DNA of 64,000 nucleotides, from positions 248,001 through 312,000 of the forward strand of contig NZ_FNQM01000004.1 of the NCBI RefSeq assembly GCF_900107585.1, given 5' to 3'. Below, piece after piece: positions 56,789 to 64,000 of this stretch. Positions within the stretch are counted from its first letter, which is position 1, and each line of letters begins with the position of its first letter. This DNA is from Rubrimonas cliftonensis (GTDB lineage: Bacteria > Pseudomonadota > Alphaproteobacteria > Rhodobacterales > Rhodobacteraceae). The translations under genes were made by a program, and so were the position numbers. The notes beneath the pieces were generated by a model. It made no database searches. It had not been told where the DNA came from and worked only from the letters and a program-made list of their open reading frames with translations.

Positions 56789-57244
56789 ATGGCGGCGCGC
56801 TGGGCGCGGCCGGGGCGGGTGGCGTGGCTCGGGGTGCGCCCCGCCCGCCGGGCGCCGGTCGTCGCGGTGGCGGTCGCGGAGATCGGCCCCGCCGGGTTGG
56901 CGGGGGACCGTCGCGAGGCGCCGGGCAGGCGCGCGGTGACGCTGATCCAGGCGGAGCATCTGCCCGTGATCGCGGCGCTCGCCGGGCGCGGCGCCGCGCC
57001 GCCCGAGGCCCTGCGGCGCAACGTCGTCGTCGCGGGCGTGAACCTTCTGGGCCTGCGCGCCCGCCGCTTCCGCCTCGGGACCGCGGTGCTGGAGGGCGCC
57101 GGCCTCTGCGCGCCCTGCTCGCGCATGGAGGAGGCGCTGGGCCCCGGCGGCTACGCCGCCGTCCGGGGCCATGGCGGGATCTGCGCCTCGGTCGTTTCGC
57201 CGGGCGTCCTGCGCCTCGGCGACGCGCTGGTTCCGCTCGACTGA
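56789..57244 (+). CDS. MOSC domain protein
   Basis: A 151-residue protein with the MOSC (molybdenum cofactor sulfurase C-terminal) fold: GRVAWLGVRPARRAPV, LAGDRR, VTLIQAEHLPVIAAL, RRNVVVAGVNLLGLRARRFRLG, and the conserved Cys region GLCAPCSRMEEALGPGGYAAVRGHGGICA. The ATG at 56789 is used; the open frame begins at an ATG at 56660 that overlaps the HDAC start and would add 43 residues, mostly the 24-base repeat. MOSC proteins bind molybdenum cofactor or transfer sulfur, and this small type is otherwise uncharacterised. Confidence 0.85.
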   Translation: MAARWARPGRVAWLGVRPARRAPVVAVAVAEIGPAGLAGDRREAPGRRAVTLIQAEHLPVIAALAGRGAAPPEALRRNVVVAGVNLLGLRARRFRLGTAVLEGAGLCAPCSRMEEALGPGGYAAVRGHGGICASVVSPGVLRLGDALVPLD

Positions 57245-57253
57245 GCGATCAGG

Positions 57254-58666
57254 TCAGCCCCGCGACTCGCCGCGCATGTCCTCGGCGAGATTGCGGGCGG
57301 CCTCGGGCGCGCTTTCGTCCGCCGCCTCCTGCGGCAGCAGAAGGTTCAGCGCGATGGCGATGGCCGCCGCCGGCAGCAGCCCGGAGGTCAGCAGGATCTG
57401 CGCCGTCCGAGGCATGTGCTGGAGCGCGTCGGGCACGAGTTGCAGCCCCAGCCCAACCGAGAGCGCCACCGCGAAGATCAGCAGGTTGCGCCGGTTCCAG
57501 TTGACGTCCGCCAGCATCGAGACGCCAGCCGCCGCCACCATGCCGAACATCACGATCACGCCGCCGCCCAGCACCGTGATCGGCACCGAGGAGATCGCCG
57601 CGCCCACCTTCGGCACGAGACCGGCGAGGATCAGGAATATCGCGCCGATGGTCACGACATGGCGGCTCATGACGCCGGTCATGGCGATCAGCCCGACATT
57701 CTGGCTGAACGAGGTGTTCGGCAGCCCGCCGAACACGGCGGCGATGGCGGTGCCGGCGCCGTCGGCGTAGGTGGCGCCGCTGATCTCCCGGTCGGTCGCC
57801 TCGCGCCCGGCGCCGCCCTTGGTGATCCCCGACACGTCGCCGACCGTCTCGATCGCCGAGATCACCGCCATGAAGCACATGCCGATGATCGCCGCGGCGT
57901 TCAGCTCGAAGCCCCAGCGGAACGGCGAGGGCGCCTCGAACCACGCCGCGCGGCCGATGTTGGCGAAGCTCACCATGCCCAGCGCCAGCGCCAAGACATA
58001 GCCCGCCATCAGCCCGATCAGCACCGCGGCCACGCTCAGCAGGCCCTTCGTGAAGAACTTCACCGCCAGCGTGACGAGGATCACCACCAGCGCGACCGAC
58101 CAGTTCGCCAGCGAGCCGAACGCCGGCGTGCCCTGCGCCGGCACGCCGCCGGCGGCGTACTGGATGCCGACCTTGATCAGCGCCAGCCCGATCATCAGCA
58201 CGATCAGCCCCGTCACCAGCGGCGGCAGCGCGTGGCGGATGCGGCCGACCACGGCGCCGAGGCTGAAGTGGAACAGCCCGCCGATCAGCGCCGCAGTCAT
58301 CAGCGCGCCCATCGCCGAGACGCCCTGGCCGGCCACGATGGGGATCATGACCGGCAGGAAGGCGAAGGAGGTGCCCTGCACGATGGGCAGCCGCGCGCCG
58401 ACCGGGCCGACGCCGACGGTCTGCAGCAGCGTCGCGACGCCGGCGAACACCATCGCCATCTGGATCATGTAGATCATCGACGGGAAGTCGGGCGAGTTCG
58501 ACCCGAAGCCGAAGCCCGCCGCGCCGGCGACGATGATCGCCGGCGTCACGTTCGAGACGAACATCGCCAGCACATGCTGGACGCCGAGCGGGACCGCCTT
58601 CGCCAGCGGCGGCGTATAGTCGGGGTCTCGCAGCTGTTCGGGGGTGCCTAGGCTGGCCGTGCTCAT
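57254..58666 (-). CDS. NCS2 family nucleobase:cation symporter (xanthine/uracil permease type)
   Basis: A 470-residue permease with about 12-14 helices. Family motifs include PLGVQHVLAMFVSNVTPAIIV, the QGTSFAFLPVM block, MAVISAIETVGDVSGITK (substrate-binding Glu), and GLPNTSFSQNVGLIAMTGVMSR (NAT signature region). The ATG at 58666 has AGGAGAG upstream. It imports a purine or pyrimidine base with a proton or sodium; which base is not clear. Confidence 0.93.
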   Translation of the reverse strand: MSTASLGTPEQLRDPDYTPPLAKAVPLGVQHVLAMFVSNVTPAIIVAGAAGFGFGSNSPDFPSMIYMIQMAMVFAGVATLLQTVGVGPVGARLPIVQGTSFAFLPVMIPIVAGQGVSAMGALMTAALIGGLFHFSLGAVVGRIRHALPPLVTGLIVLMIGLALIKVGIQYAAGGVPAQGTPAFGSLANWSVALVVILVTLAVKFFTKGLLSVAAVLIGLMAGYVLALALGMVSFANIGRAAWFEAPSPFRWGFELNAAAIIGMCFMAVISAIETVGDVSGITKGGAGREATDREISGATYADGAGTAIAAVFGGLPNTSFSQNVGLIAMTGVMSRHVVTIGAIFLILAGLVPKVGAAISSVPITVLGGGVIVMFGMVAAAGVSMLADVNWNRRNLLIFAVALSVGLGLQLVPDALQHMPRTAQILLTSGLLPAAAIAIALNLLLPQEAADESAPEAARNLAEDMRGESRG

Positions 58667-58800
58667 CGCGCTCTCCTGTCCGCGCCGCGGCGTGGGTTCT
58701 GCGCGGCTTCGCCCCAGATGACGCCGATTTCGCGTTGGGCGCCAGCGCCTTGGCGCGCCTGAGCGGCTGTGGGAACGCCAGGTCCGCGCATAGTGGCGCA

Positions 58801-58828
58801 GAAAACGGCGCCGGTGCGGTCCGGCGCC
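58801..58828 (-). terminator. Rho-independent terminator of the aminotransferase gene
   Basis: On the minus strand GGCGCCGG and CCGGCGCC form an 8 bp stem with a six-base loop, followed by GTTTTC. It begins 17 bases after the aminotransferase stop. This is the most convincing intrinsic terminator in the window. Confidence 0.65.
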
Positions 58829-58844
58829 TCGCTGCGCCGCAGCA

Positions 58845-59984
58845 TCAGACCCGGCGTCGGGCGGCGGCCAGCGCCTCCGGGAGCGCCGCCTCGAACACGT
58901 CGAGCGCGGCGTCGGGCCCGGCGGTGACGCGGATGCAGCGGTCGAGCGGCGCGGGCCCGGGCATCCGCGCAAAGACGTCCCGCGCGAGCAGCTCCTGCAG
59001 GACTGCGCGGGCAAGGTCGCCGTCGGCGCCGCAGTCCACCGCGACGAAGTTCGTCGCGGAGGGCAGCGCGCTCAGGCCGCTGGCGGCGGCGACCTCGGCG
59101 ATGCGCGCCCTGGCGCGAGCGGTGCGCGCGACGACATCCTCCAGCCACCCCGTCGCGGCGGTCGCCGCGAGCGCGCCCGCCTGCGCCACGCGGCCGACGC
59201 CGAAATGGTTGCGCAGCCGGTCGAAGGCGCGCGCCGTCTCCGGCGCCGTCAGGGCGTAGCCGACACGCAGCCCCGCCAGCCCCATCGCCTTGGAGAAGGT
59301 GCGCAGGCGGATCACCCGCGGGTGCGCGGGGTCGACCGCGGGCAGGGCCGCAGGGTCCATGAACTCCGCATAGGCCTCGTCGAGCAGCAGCAGGCAGCCC
59401 GGCGGCAGCGCATCGACCAGCGCCGAGACCTCCGCCGGCGTCGCTACCGAGCCCATCGGGTTGTCGGGGTTGGCGAAGTAGAGCAGCGAGGCGCCCTCGG
59501 CCCGCGCCGCCGCCGCCAGCGCCGCGGCGTCCTCCCGGTCGTCGCGATAGGGGACGGTCGCCAGCCGCGCGCCGACGCCGGCGACGTGATAGTTGAACGT
59601 CGGGTAGGCGCCGAGCGAGGTGACGGCGGCGCGTCCCGGCTCCAGAAACAGCCGCGCCGAAACGCCGAGCAGGCCGTCGATGCCCTCGCCGACCACGACA
59701 TGCTCTGGGCCGAGCCCGTGGCGCGCGCCGATGGCGGCGCGCAGGTCGAGCATCTCGGGGTCGCCGTAGGCCCAGGCCTCCGCCGCCGCGCGCGCCATCG
59801 CCTCCACCGCCTCCGGCGCCGGGCCGAAACCGCTCTCGTTGGCGCCGAGCCGCGCGCGGAACGGGCGGCCTCGGGCGCGCTCCTGCGCCTCGGGGCCGAC
59901 GAAGGGCACTGTCGCCGGCAGCGCGGCGACGCGGGGCGTCAGCGGCGCGGGGTCATGGGCGGCGGGGCGGGGCGCGTCCTGCAT
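58845..59984 (-). CDS. Histidinol-phosphate-type (HisC-like) aminotransferase
   Basis: A 379-residue class I/II PLP aminotransferase. It has RLGANESGFGPAP, AWAYGDPEMLDLRAAI, GEGIDGLLGVSARLF, ANPDNPMGS, LLLDEAYAEF and the PLP Lys in RTFSKAMGLAGLRVGYA. The layout matches HisC and aromatic aminotransferases. It is outside any his operon here, so it may use other substrates such as aromatic amino acids. A terminator follows it. Confidence 0.88.
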   Translation of the reverse strand: MQDAPRPAAHDPAPLTPRVAALPATVPFVGPEAQERARGRPFRARLGANESGFGPAPEAVEAMARAAAEAWAYGDPEMLDLRAAIGARHGLGPEHVVVGEGIDGLLGVSARLFLEPGRAAVTSLGAYPTFNYHVAGVGARLATVPYRDDREDAAALAAAARAEGASLLYFANPDNPMGSVATPAEVSALVDALPPGCLLLLDEAYAEFMDPAALPAVDPAHPRVIRLRTFSKAMGLAGLRVGYALTAPETARAFDRLRNHFGVGRVAQAGALAATAATGWLEDVVARTARARARIAEVAAASGLSALPSATNFVAVDCGADGDLARAVLQELLARDVFARMPGPAPLDRCIRVTAGPDAALDVFEAALPEALAAARRRV

Positions 59985-60009
59985 CGGTTCGGGTCTCCTG
60001 CGGCGCGCG

Positions 60010-60417
60010 TCAACCCGCGCCGAACACGACGCGATGCATCACACGGCCGGGCGCCAGCGTGAAGAGGCCCGCAAGCAGCAGCGCCAAGAGGTAGAGCATG
60101 ATCATACCCGTCCGATGCCGCGCGACGCGTCCGGCCCGGCCGTGGAGCGCCGCCAGCGGCGTCGTCGCCAGCACGATGAGCGACAGGGCGTGGATCGCGC
60201 TGAACGGCCCGAAGGCGCGCATCGTGTGGATCCACAGGCTGCCGCCAGCCGTCCACAGCATCAGGGCGACCCAGAGCCAGCCGAGCGCCCGGTGCGCCTG
60301 CGACCCCTTCGGCCCGAGAAGCTGCACGAGGCCGAGGACGACGGCGAGCATCGCCGCGACGGCGTGCGACGCGATCAGCCAGCCGGCGTTCCAGAGCGGA
60401 CTCCATCCTTGGGACAT
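60010..60417 (-). CDS. DUF2306-type small membrane protein
   Basis: A 135-residue protein with four hydrophobic helices (WNAGWLIASHAVAAMLAVVLGLVQLLG, LGWLWVALMLWTAGGSLWIH, AIHALSLIVLATTPLAAL, MIMLYLLALLLAGLFTL). Conserved His residues lie near helix ends (QAHRALGW, RHRTGMIM), as in DUF2306. The ATG at 60417 is preferred; an ATG at 60462 adds 15 residues. Function unknown. Confidence 0.75.
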   Translation of the reverse strand: MSQGWSPLWNAGWLIASHAVAAMLAVVLGLVQLLGPKGSQAHRALGWLWVALMLWTAGGSLWIHTMRAFGPFSAIHALSLIVLATTPLAALHGRAGRVARHRTGMIMLYLLALLLAGLFTLAPGRVMHRVVFGAG

Positions 60418-60571
60418 GACCAGCCGTTCGCGCGATTCGGCCCCCGTTTCAAGCGCCGCCACCGGCTCCGGGCGACCTTGATCGGTGCGGAACCGCGGCG
60501 CCCGTGCGGCGTCAGCGCGGCCTTCGCATCTGCGAAATCGCCTTGTCCCGTTAATATCCGCCGCGTAACGT

Positions 60572-61873
60572 ATGCAAAATCTTCATGGCCCGGCGGGAAA
60601 CATCGTGCTCTATCACGCCTATGAACTGACCCATGCGGCTGTTTCGCCGTTCCGCGCCGCGGCGCAGCTAGGGGCTCAGGCCCTCAGAAACCCGGTCAAT
60701 CCGCTGCACGTGTCCCTCGGGTTCCGCGCCACCGCCGCCGCCTTCGAGATGTTCGTCAACGCCACGCGCCGCTACGGCAAGCCCGAATTCGGGATCGAGA
60801 CGACCGAGATCGCCGGCGAGACGGTCGACATCGTCGAGGAGGTCGTCCTCCGCAAGCCGTTCTGCGACCTGCTGCACTTCAAGCGCAAATCGACGCTCGC
60901 CGCCGTACGCAACGACCCCAAGGTGCTGATCCTCGCGCCGCTTTCGGGCCACTTCGCGACGCTGCTGCGCGGCACCGTCGAGGCGATGCTGCCGGAGCAC
61001 GACGTCTACATCTCCGACTGGATCGACGCGCGCAGCGTGCCGCTCGCCAAGGGGCGCTTCGATCTAGACGACTACATCGACTACATCGCCGAGTTCTGCG
61101 AGTTCCTGGCGCAGGACGGCGAGCGCCCGGCGGTCATGGGCGTCTGCCAGCCCGGCGTGCCGGCGCTGGCCTCCACCGCCATCATGTCGGCGATCAAGGC
61201 GCCGCACCGCCCGGCCTCGCTGGTGCTGATGGGCTCGCCCATCGACACCCGCGTGAGCCCTACCGAGCCGAACGTGCTGGCGACCTCGCGGCCGCTTTCC
61301 TGGTTCGAGAAGAACGTCGTCACCACCGTGCCCTTCCCGAACCCCGGCTTCATGCGGCGGGTCTATCCCGGCTTCCTGCAGCTCTCGGGCTTCATGTCCA
61401 TGAACCTCGACCGCCATGTGGACGCCCATGTGAAGCAGTTCCGCAACCTGGTGCGCGGCGACGGCGACAGCGCGGCCTCGCACCGCGCCTTCTACGACGA
61501 GTATCTCGCGGTGATGGACCTGACGGCCGAGTTCTATCTCCAGACGGTCGAGACGGTGTTCCAGAAGCACGCGCTGCCGAAGGGCGAGTTCACCCATCGC
61601 GGCGCCGCCGTCGATCTCGGCGCGATCACCGACGTCGGGCTGTTCTGCATCGAGGGCGAGGCGGACGACATCACCGGCCGTGGCCAGACCGAGGCGGCGC
61701 TGGAGCTGTGCCGCAACCTGCCCGCCGAGAAGAAGACCAGCTACATCCAGGCGAAGGTCGGGCATTACGGCGTCTTCAACGGCACGCGGTTCCGCCAGCA
61801 CATCCAGCCGCGCATCAGGGACTTCATCCGCGCGCGGCGCTCGTTCGTGCGCGGCGGCCCGAAGGCCGCCTGA
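60572..61873 (+). CDS. phaZ: Intracellular polyhydroxyalkanoate depolymerase
   Basis: A 433-residue alpha/beta hydrolase of the intracellular PHB depolymerase family. The nucleophile is the Cys in MGVCQPGVPAL, and VLILAPLSGHFATLLRGTVEAMLPEHDVYISDWIDARSVP, LVLMGSPIDTRVSPTEPN and KVGHYGVFNGTRFR are family blocks. It degrades stored PHA granules to hydroxyacids. It is transcribed alone, with only a short leader before the ATG. Confidence 0.95.
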   Translation: MQNLHGPAGNIVLYHAYELTHAAVSPFRAAAQLGAQALRNPVNPLHVSLGFRATAAAFEMFVNATRRYGKPEFGIETTEIAGETVDIVEEVVLRKPFCDLLHFKRKSTLAAVRNDPKVLILAPLSGHFATLLRGTVEAMLPEHDVYISDWIDARSVPLAKGRFDLDDYIDYIAEFCEFLAQDGERPAVMGVCQPGVPALASTAIMSAIKAPHRPASLVLMGSPIDTRVSPTEPNVLATSRPLSWFEKNVVTTVPFPNPGFMRRVYPGFLQLSGFMSMNLDRHVDAHVKQFRNLVRGDGDSAASHRAFYDEYLAVMDLTAEFYLQTVETVFQKHALPKGEFTHRGAAVDLGAITDVGLFCIEGEADDITGRGQTEAALELCRNLPAEKKTSYIQAKVGHYGVFNGTRFRQHIQPRIRDFIRARRSFVRGGPKAA

Positions 61874-61899
61874 CCGGCGCGGCGCGGGAGGGCGCGCCG

Positions 61900-62589
61900 A
61901 TGTCCGCCGAGATCATCCGGCTCGACGACCCCGAGGTGCTGGTGCGGCTGACGCGCTCGGCGCGGGCGCGGCGCTTCACCCTGTCGGTGCGCGGCGGCGA
62001 GGCGCGGCTGACGGCGCCGGCGGCCGCGCCGGACGCCGATACGCGGCGCTTCCTGCTCCGCCAGTCGGGCTGGCTGCGCGACGCGCTCTCCCGCGCGCCG
62101 GAGCGGGTGAAGGTCGCGCCCGGCGCCGCGATCATGCTCGACGGCGCGCCCGTGCGCGTCATCGACAGCGGCAGGGCGCGCGGCCCCTGCGTCCTGCGCG
62201 AGGCGGGGCTTCTCACGCCCACGCGGAACGCCGGCCCGGCGGTCGCCGCCTTCCTGAAACTCCGCGCGCAGGGAAGGTTCGCGCAGTCCGCCGGAAAGGC
62301 CGCGGCGATGCTGGGTGCGCGCCATGGCCGCATCAGCCTGCGCGACACCCGCTCGCGCTGGGGCTCATGCACCTCGCAGGGCGATCTCGCCTTCTCGTGG
62401 CGTCTCGCGATGGCCCCGGTCGCGGTGCAGGAGTACGTCGCGATCCACGAGGCGGCGCATCTGCGCGAGATGAACCACGGGCCGGCGTTCTGGGCGCTGG
62501 TCGCGCGGCTCTGCCCCGACTATCGGGCGCGGCGGGCCTGGCTGCGGCGCGAGGGCGCCGGGCTTCACGCCTACGACTTCACGGCCTGA
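61900..62589 (+). CDS. YgjP-like metallopeptidase domain protein (M48-like/DUF45)
   Basis: A 229-residue protein with the YgjP domain: RARRFTLSVRGGEARLTAP, then RDTRSRWGSCTSQGDLAFSWRLAMAPVAVQEYVAIHEAAHLREMNHGPAFW. The zinc motif HEAAH plus a later His is intact. The ATG at 61900 has GGGAGG upstream. Substrates of this family are not established. Confidence 0.9.
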   Translation: MSAEIIRLDDPEVLVRLTRSARARRFTLSVRGGEARLTAPAAAPDADTRRFLLRQSGWLRDALSRAPERVKVAPGAAIMLDGAPVRVIDSGRARGPCVLREAGLLTPTRNAGPAVAAFLKLRAQGRFAQSAGKAAAMLGARHGRISLRDTRSRWGSCTSQGDLAFSWRLAMAPVAVQEYVAIHEAAHLREMNHGPAFWALVARLCPDYRARRAWLRREGAGLHAYDFTA

Positions 62590-62598
62590 GCGGCGCCG

Positions 62599-62793
62599 TC
62601 AGCGGCGCGGGTCGTCCCCACCGCGCGACCGCTCGCCGGCGAGATCGCCCTCGTCGACCGGTTCGCCGGGCGCGGCGTAGTCGCCCTTGAGCCACTTCAC
62701 GAGGTCGAGGTCGGCGCAGCGGCGCGAGCAGAACGGGCGGAACCGCGCGTGGCGCGGCTGGCCGCAGATCGGGCAGGCGCCGGCCTCAGCCAC
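62599..62793 (-). CDS. yacG: DNA gyrase inhibitor YacG (zinc finger)
   Basis: A 64-residue protein with the four-Cys YacG finger, CPICGQP and FCSRRCADLDLVKWLKGDY. It binds zinc and inhibits gyrase in E. coli. It overlaps the end of the ribonuclease gene by eight bases, the usual rng-yacG arrangement in alphaproteobacteria. Confidence 0.95.
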   Translation of the reverse strand: MAEAGACPICGQPRHARFRPFCSRRCADLDLVKWLKGDYAAPGEPVDEGDLAGERSRGGDDPRR

Positions 62794-63829
62794 GGATCAG
62801 CGCCATGGTCGGCCGGCGCTCGCGCTTGCGCTGGAGCTCCACCGCGCCGGCCGGCGTCCAGCCGACGACCTGCGTCTCGACCGGATCGACGGCGAAGGCG
62901 CGCTTCAGCGCGAGGTCCACGCCCTGCCGCGCGCCCTTCTTCAGCGGCGCGAAGTCGATGTAGACGAGGCCGCCGAAGCCGCGCAGCCGCAGCGCGCGGG
63001 GCAGGGCGGCGCAGGCGGCGAGGTTGGCCGTCTGCGAGGCGGTCTTGGAGAAGTCCTCGCCGGTGTTGACGTCGACGGCCACCAGCGCGGCCGTCGCCTC
63101 CACGCTCATCCAGCCGCCGCCGGGCAGGGTGACCCGCGGCGAGCGCAGCGCCTCTATCGCGTCCCACACGCCGAGCCGCTCGAAGGGCTCCGGCCCGTCG
63201 AGCCAGTCGGCGTCGGCCCAGTCGCGCCGGGCGCGCGCCTCGGCGTCGGGCGCGGCGCGCAGCAGGCTCGGCTCGCGGCCCGCCGGTTGCTCCTGAACCG
63301 CGTCGAAGGCCGCGCGCAGGGCGGCGATCTCGGCGGTCAGCGCAGCCTCGTCGGCGTCGCCGGCGGCGCTGCGGATGACGAGGCCGACATCCTCGCCCGC
63401 GCCGGCCAGCGCCGCCCCGGCGACGGCGGTCAGGCGTTCGCGCGTCTCGTGGCCCTTGATGGAGCGGGCGAGGTTGACCCCCGGCGCGCCGGGCGTCAGC
63501 AGCGCCAGCGCGCCCTTGAGGATGGGCCGGTCGGTGAGCGGCGCGGCCTTGCCGGCCTCCGCCCAGCGCGAGACCTGCACGCCCACCATCTCGCCGGCCT
63601 TGCGGTCGGCGCCGCGCAGCCAGCCGCGCTGGCCGTCGGGCAGCGCGACAAAGGCGGCGCCGATCGCCGGCGCCGCGCGGTCGACGCGGCCCCAGTACAT
63701 GGCCTCGGGCTGCGGCGTGAGGTCGCTCGGCGGCGAGTCGACGTAGAGATCGTCGAGCGCGCCGTCGACCACGCGCGCCGCCACCAGCGCGCCGCCCACA
63801 TTCTCCACCGCCGCCGCCACGCCCCTCAC
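62786..63829 (-). CDS. rng: Ribonuclease E/G family protein
   Basis: A 347-residue member of the RNase E/G family. It has [16 protein letters not shown] (S1-like part), the catalytic core [10 protein letters not shown] with [23 protein letters not shown] (Mg2+ Asp residues), and the final KRERRPT. It is shorter than E. coli RNase G (about 490), typical of compact alphaproteobacterial versions. The GTG at 63829 overlaps maf in GTGA. It processes 16S rRNA and mRNA 5' ends. Confidence 0.9.
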   Translation of the reverse strand: MRGVAAAVENVGGALVAARVVDGALDDLYVDSPPSDLTPQPEAMYWGRVDRAAPAIGAAFVALPDGQRGWLRGADRKAGEMVGVQVSRWAEAGKAAPLTDRPILKGALALLTPGAPGVNLARSIKGHETRERLTAVAGAALAGAGEDVGLVIRSAAGDADEAALTAEIAALRAAFDAVQEQPAGREPSLLRAAPDAEARARRDWADADWLDGPEPFERLGVWDAIEALRSPRVTLPGGGWMSVEATAALVAVDVNTGEDFSKTASQTANLAACAALPRALRLRGFGGLVYIDFAPLKKGARQGVDLALKRAFAVDPVETQVVGWTPAGAVELQRKRERRPTMALIRG

Positions 63830-64000
63830 GCCGCCTCTCCCTCGTAGCTCACCGGGTAGCCCGCGCCTGCGAGCAGCGCCGCCGTCTCGGTCAGCGGAAG
63901 GCCGACGACGGCGGTGTAGCTGCCGTTGATCGACGGGATGAAGGCCGCGCCGATACCCTGGATCGCGTAGCCGCCGGCCTTGCCGCGCCATTCGCCCGAC
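63826..64000 (-). CDS. maf: Maf-like nucleotide pyrophosphatase, C-terminal part
   Basis: Only the last 57 residues are in the window; the gene continues to the right. The visible part has [35 protein letters not shown], the conserved C-terminal motif of Maf/YhdE, with [10 protein letters not shown] binding the nucleotide. These enzymes hydrolyse non-canonical or modified nucleoside triphosphates. It precedes rng with a GTGA overlap. Confidence 0.93.
   Translation of the reverse strand, partial: SGEWRGKAGGYAIQGIGAAFIPSINGSYTAVVGLPLTETAALLAGAGYPVSYEGEAA

Noticed and set aside
58667-58844. Possible purine or xanthine riboswitch before the NCS2 permease
   Set aside because: No conserved riboswitch core was recognised; the strong hairpin there is better explained as the terminator of the preceding aminotransferase gene.

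Overview
The window is very GC-rich and densely coded. Its genes point to an alphaproteobacterium of the Rhodobacterales type, probably related to purple phototrophic or aerobic lineages. Diagnostic neighbourhoods are HDAC-like deacetylase/xseB/ispA/dxs, zinc-ribbon protein/ftsE/ftsX/plsC, yacG/rng/maf, an RpoH sigma factor with a clear RpoH box, and photoactive yellow protein (PYP). Genes are packed with 1-4 base stop/start overlaps (ATGA, GTGA, TGATG), and GTG starts are frequent.

Layout. (1) 1-5.7 kb: a partial FAD/Fe-S oxidase, divergent from a dctP-dctQ-dctM TRAP transporter and an enoyl-CoA hydratase-like gene. (2) 5.9-11.2 kb: an inositol-monophosphatase family gene, a MotA/ExbB-like channel with a MotB/OmpA-like partner, a SemiSWEET transporter, a small ORF and a LysR regulator. 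(3) 11.3-21.9 kb: a minus-strand nucleoside import and salvage operon (ABC ATPase, two permeases, cdd, purine nucleoside phosphorylase, deoC, deoA, deoB, a Fe(II)/2OG dioxygenase and add). A DUF559 nuclease gene that has absorbed a REPIN-like repeat sits inside it. (4) 22.1-25.2 kb: rpoH, two cobalamin-related genes and a Tat-exported metallo-beta-lactamase-fold protein.

(5) 25.3-45.7 kb is the highlight: about 20 kb on one strand that joins a gas vesicle locus to a PYP locus. Gas vesicle genes are gvpA, gvpN, gvpO, gvpJ, gvpH, four gvpF/L paralogues, gvpG, a further small gvpA-family gene, gvpK and a CDC48-type AAA ATPase. The light-sensor genes are pyp, tyrosine ammonia-lyase (makes p-coumarate) and a p-coumarate-activating ligase, the enzymes needed to make and attach the PYP chromophore. 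Orphan genes lie among them: a 1016-residue protein built of repeated RIEAALA-type segments, a membrane-anchored coiled-coil protein, a GvpF/L with a J-domain-like tail, a protein with an internal domain duplication, a helix-hairpin-helix protein, and several small proteins. The reading is a light-sensing and buoyancy island: blue light could tune gas vesicle formation, with chaperone-like ATPases assisting assembly. An association of PYP with gas vesicle genes is known from Rhodobacter; the orphan parts are the novel element here.

(6) 45.8-52.1 kb: zinc-ribbon membrane protein, ftsEX, plsC, exonuclease III, an enoyl-CoA hydratase-like gene, a Ca2+/Na+ antiporter and a small membrane protein. 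(7) 52.1-56.7 kb: a BLUF blue-light sensor, then dxs, ispA, xseB and an acetylpolyamine/histone deacetylase-like gene (isoprenoid supply). (8) 56.7-64 kb: MOSC protein, NCS2 nucleobase permease, HisC-like aminotransferase, DUF2306 membrane protein, PHA depolymerase, a YgjP-type metallopeptidase-like protein, yacG, rng and a partial maf.

No tRNA, rRNA, CRISPR array, insertion sequence or prophage was recognised. No gene-free stretch exceeds about 300 bases. The longest (about 230-280 bases) are the gvpA upstream region, the repeat-filled gap upstream of gvpN, the AT-richer region near 42.5 kb and the gap before the inositol-phosphatase gene.
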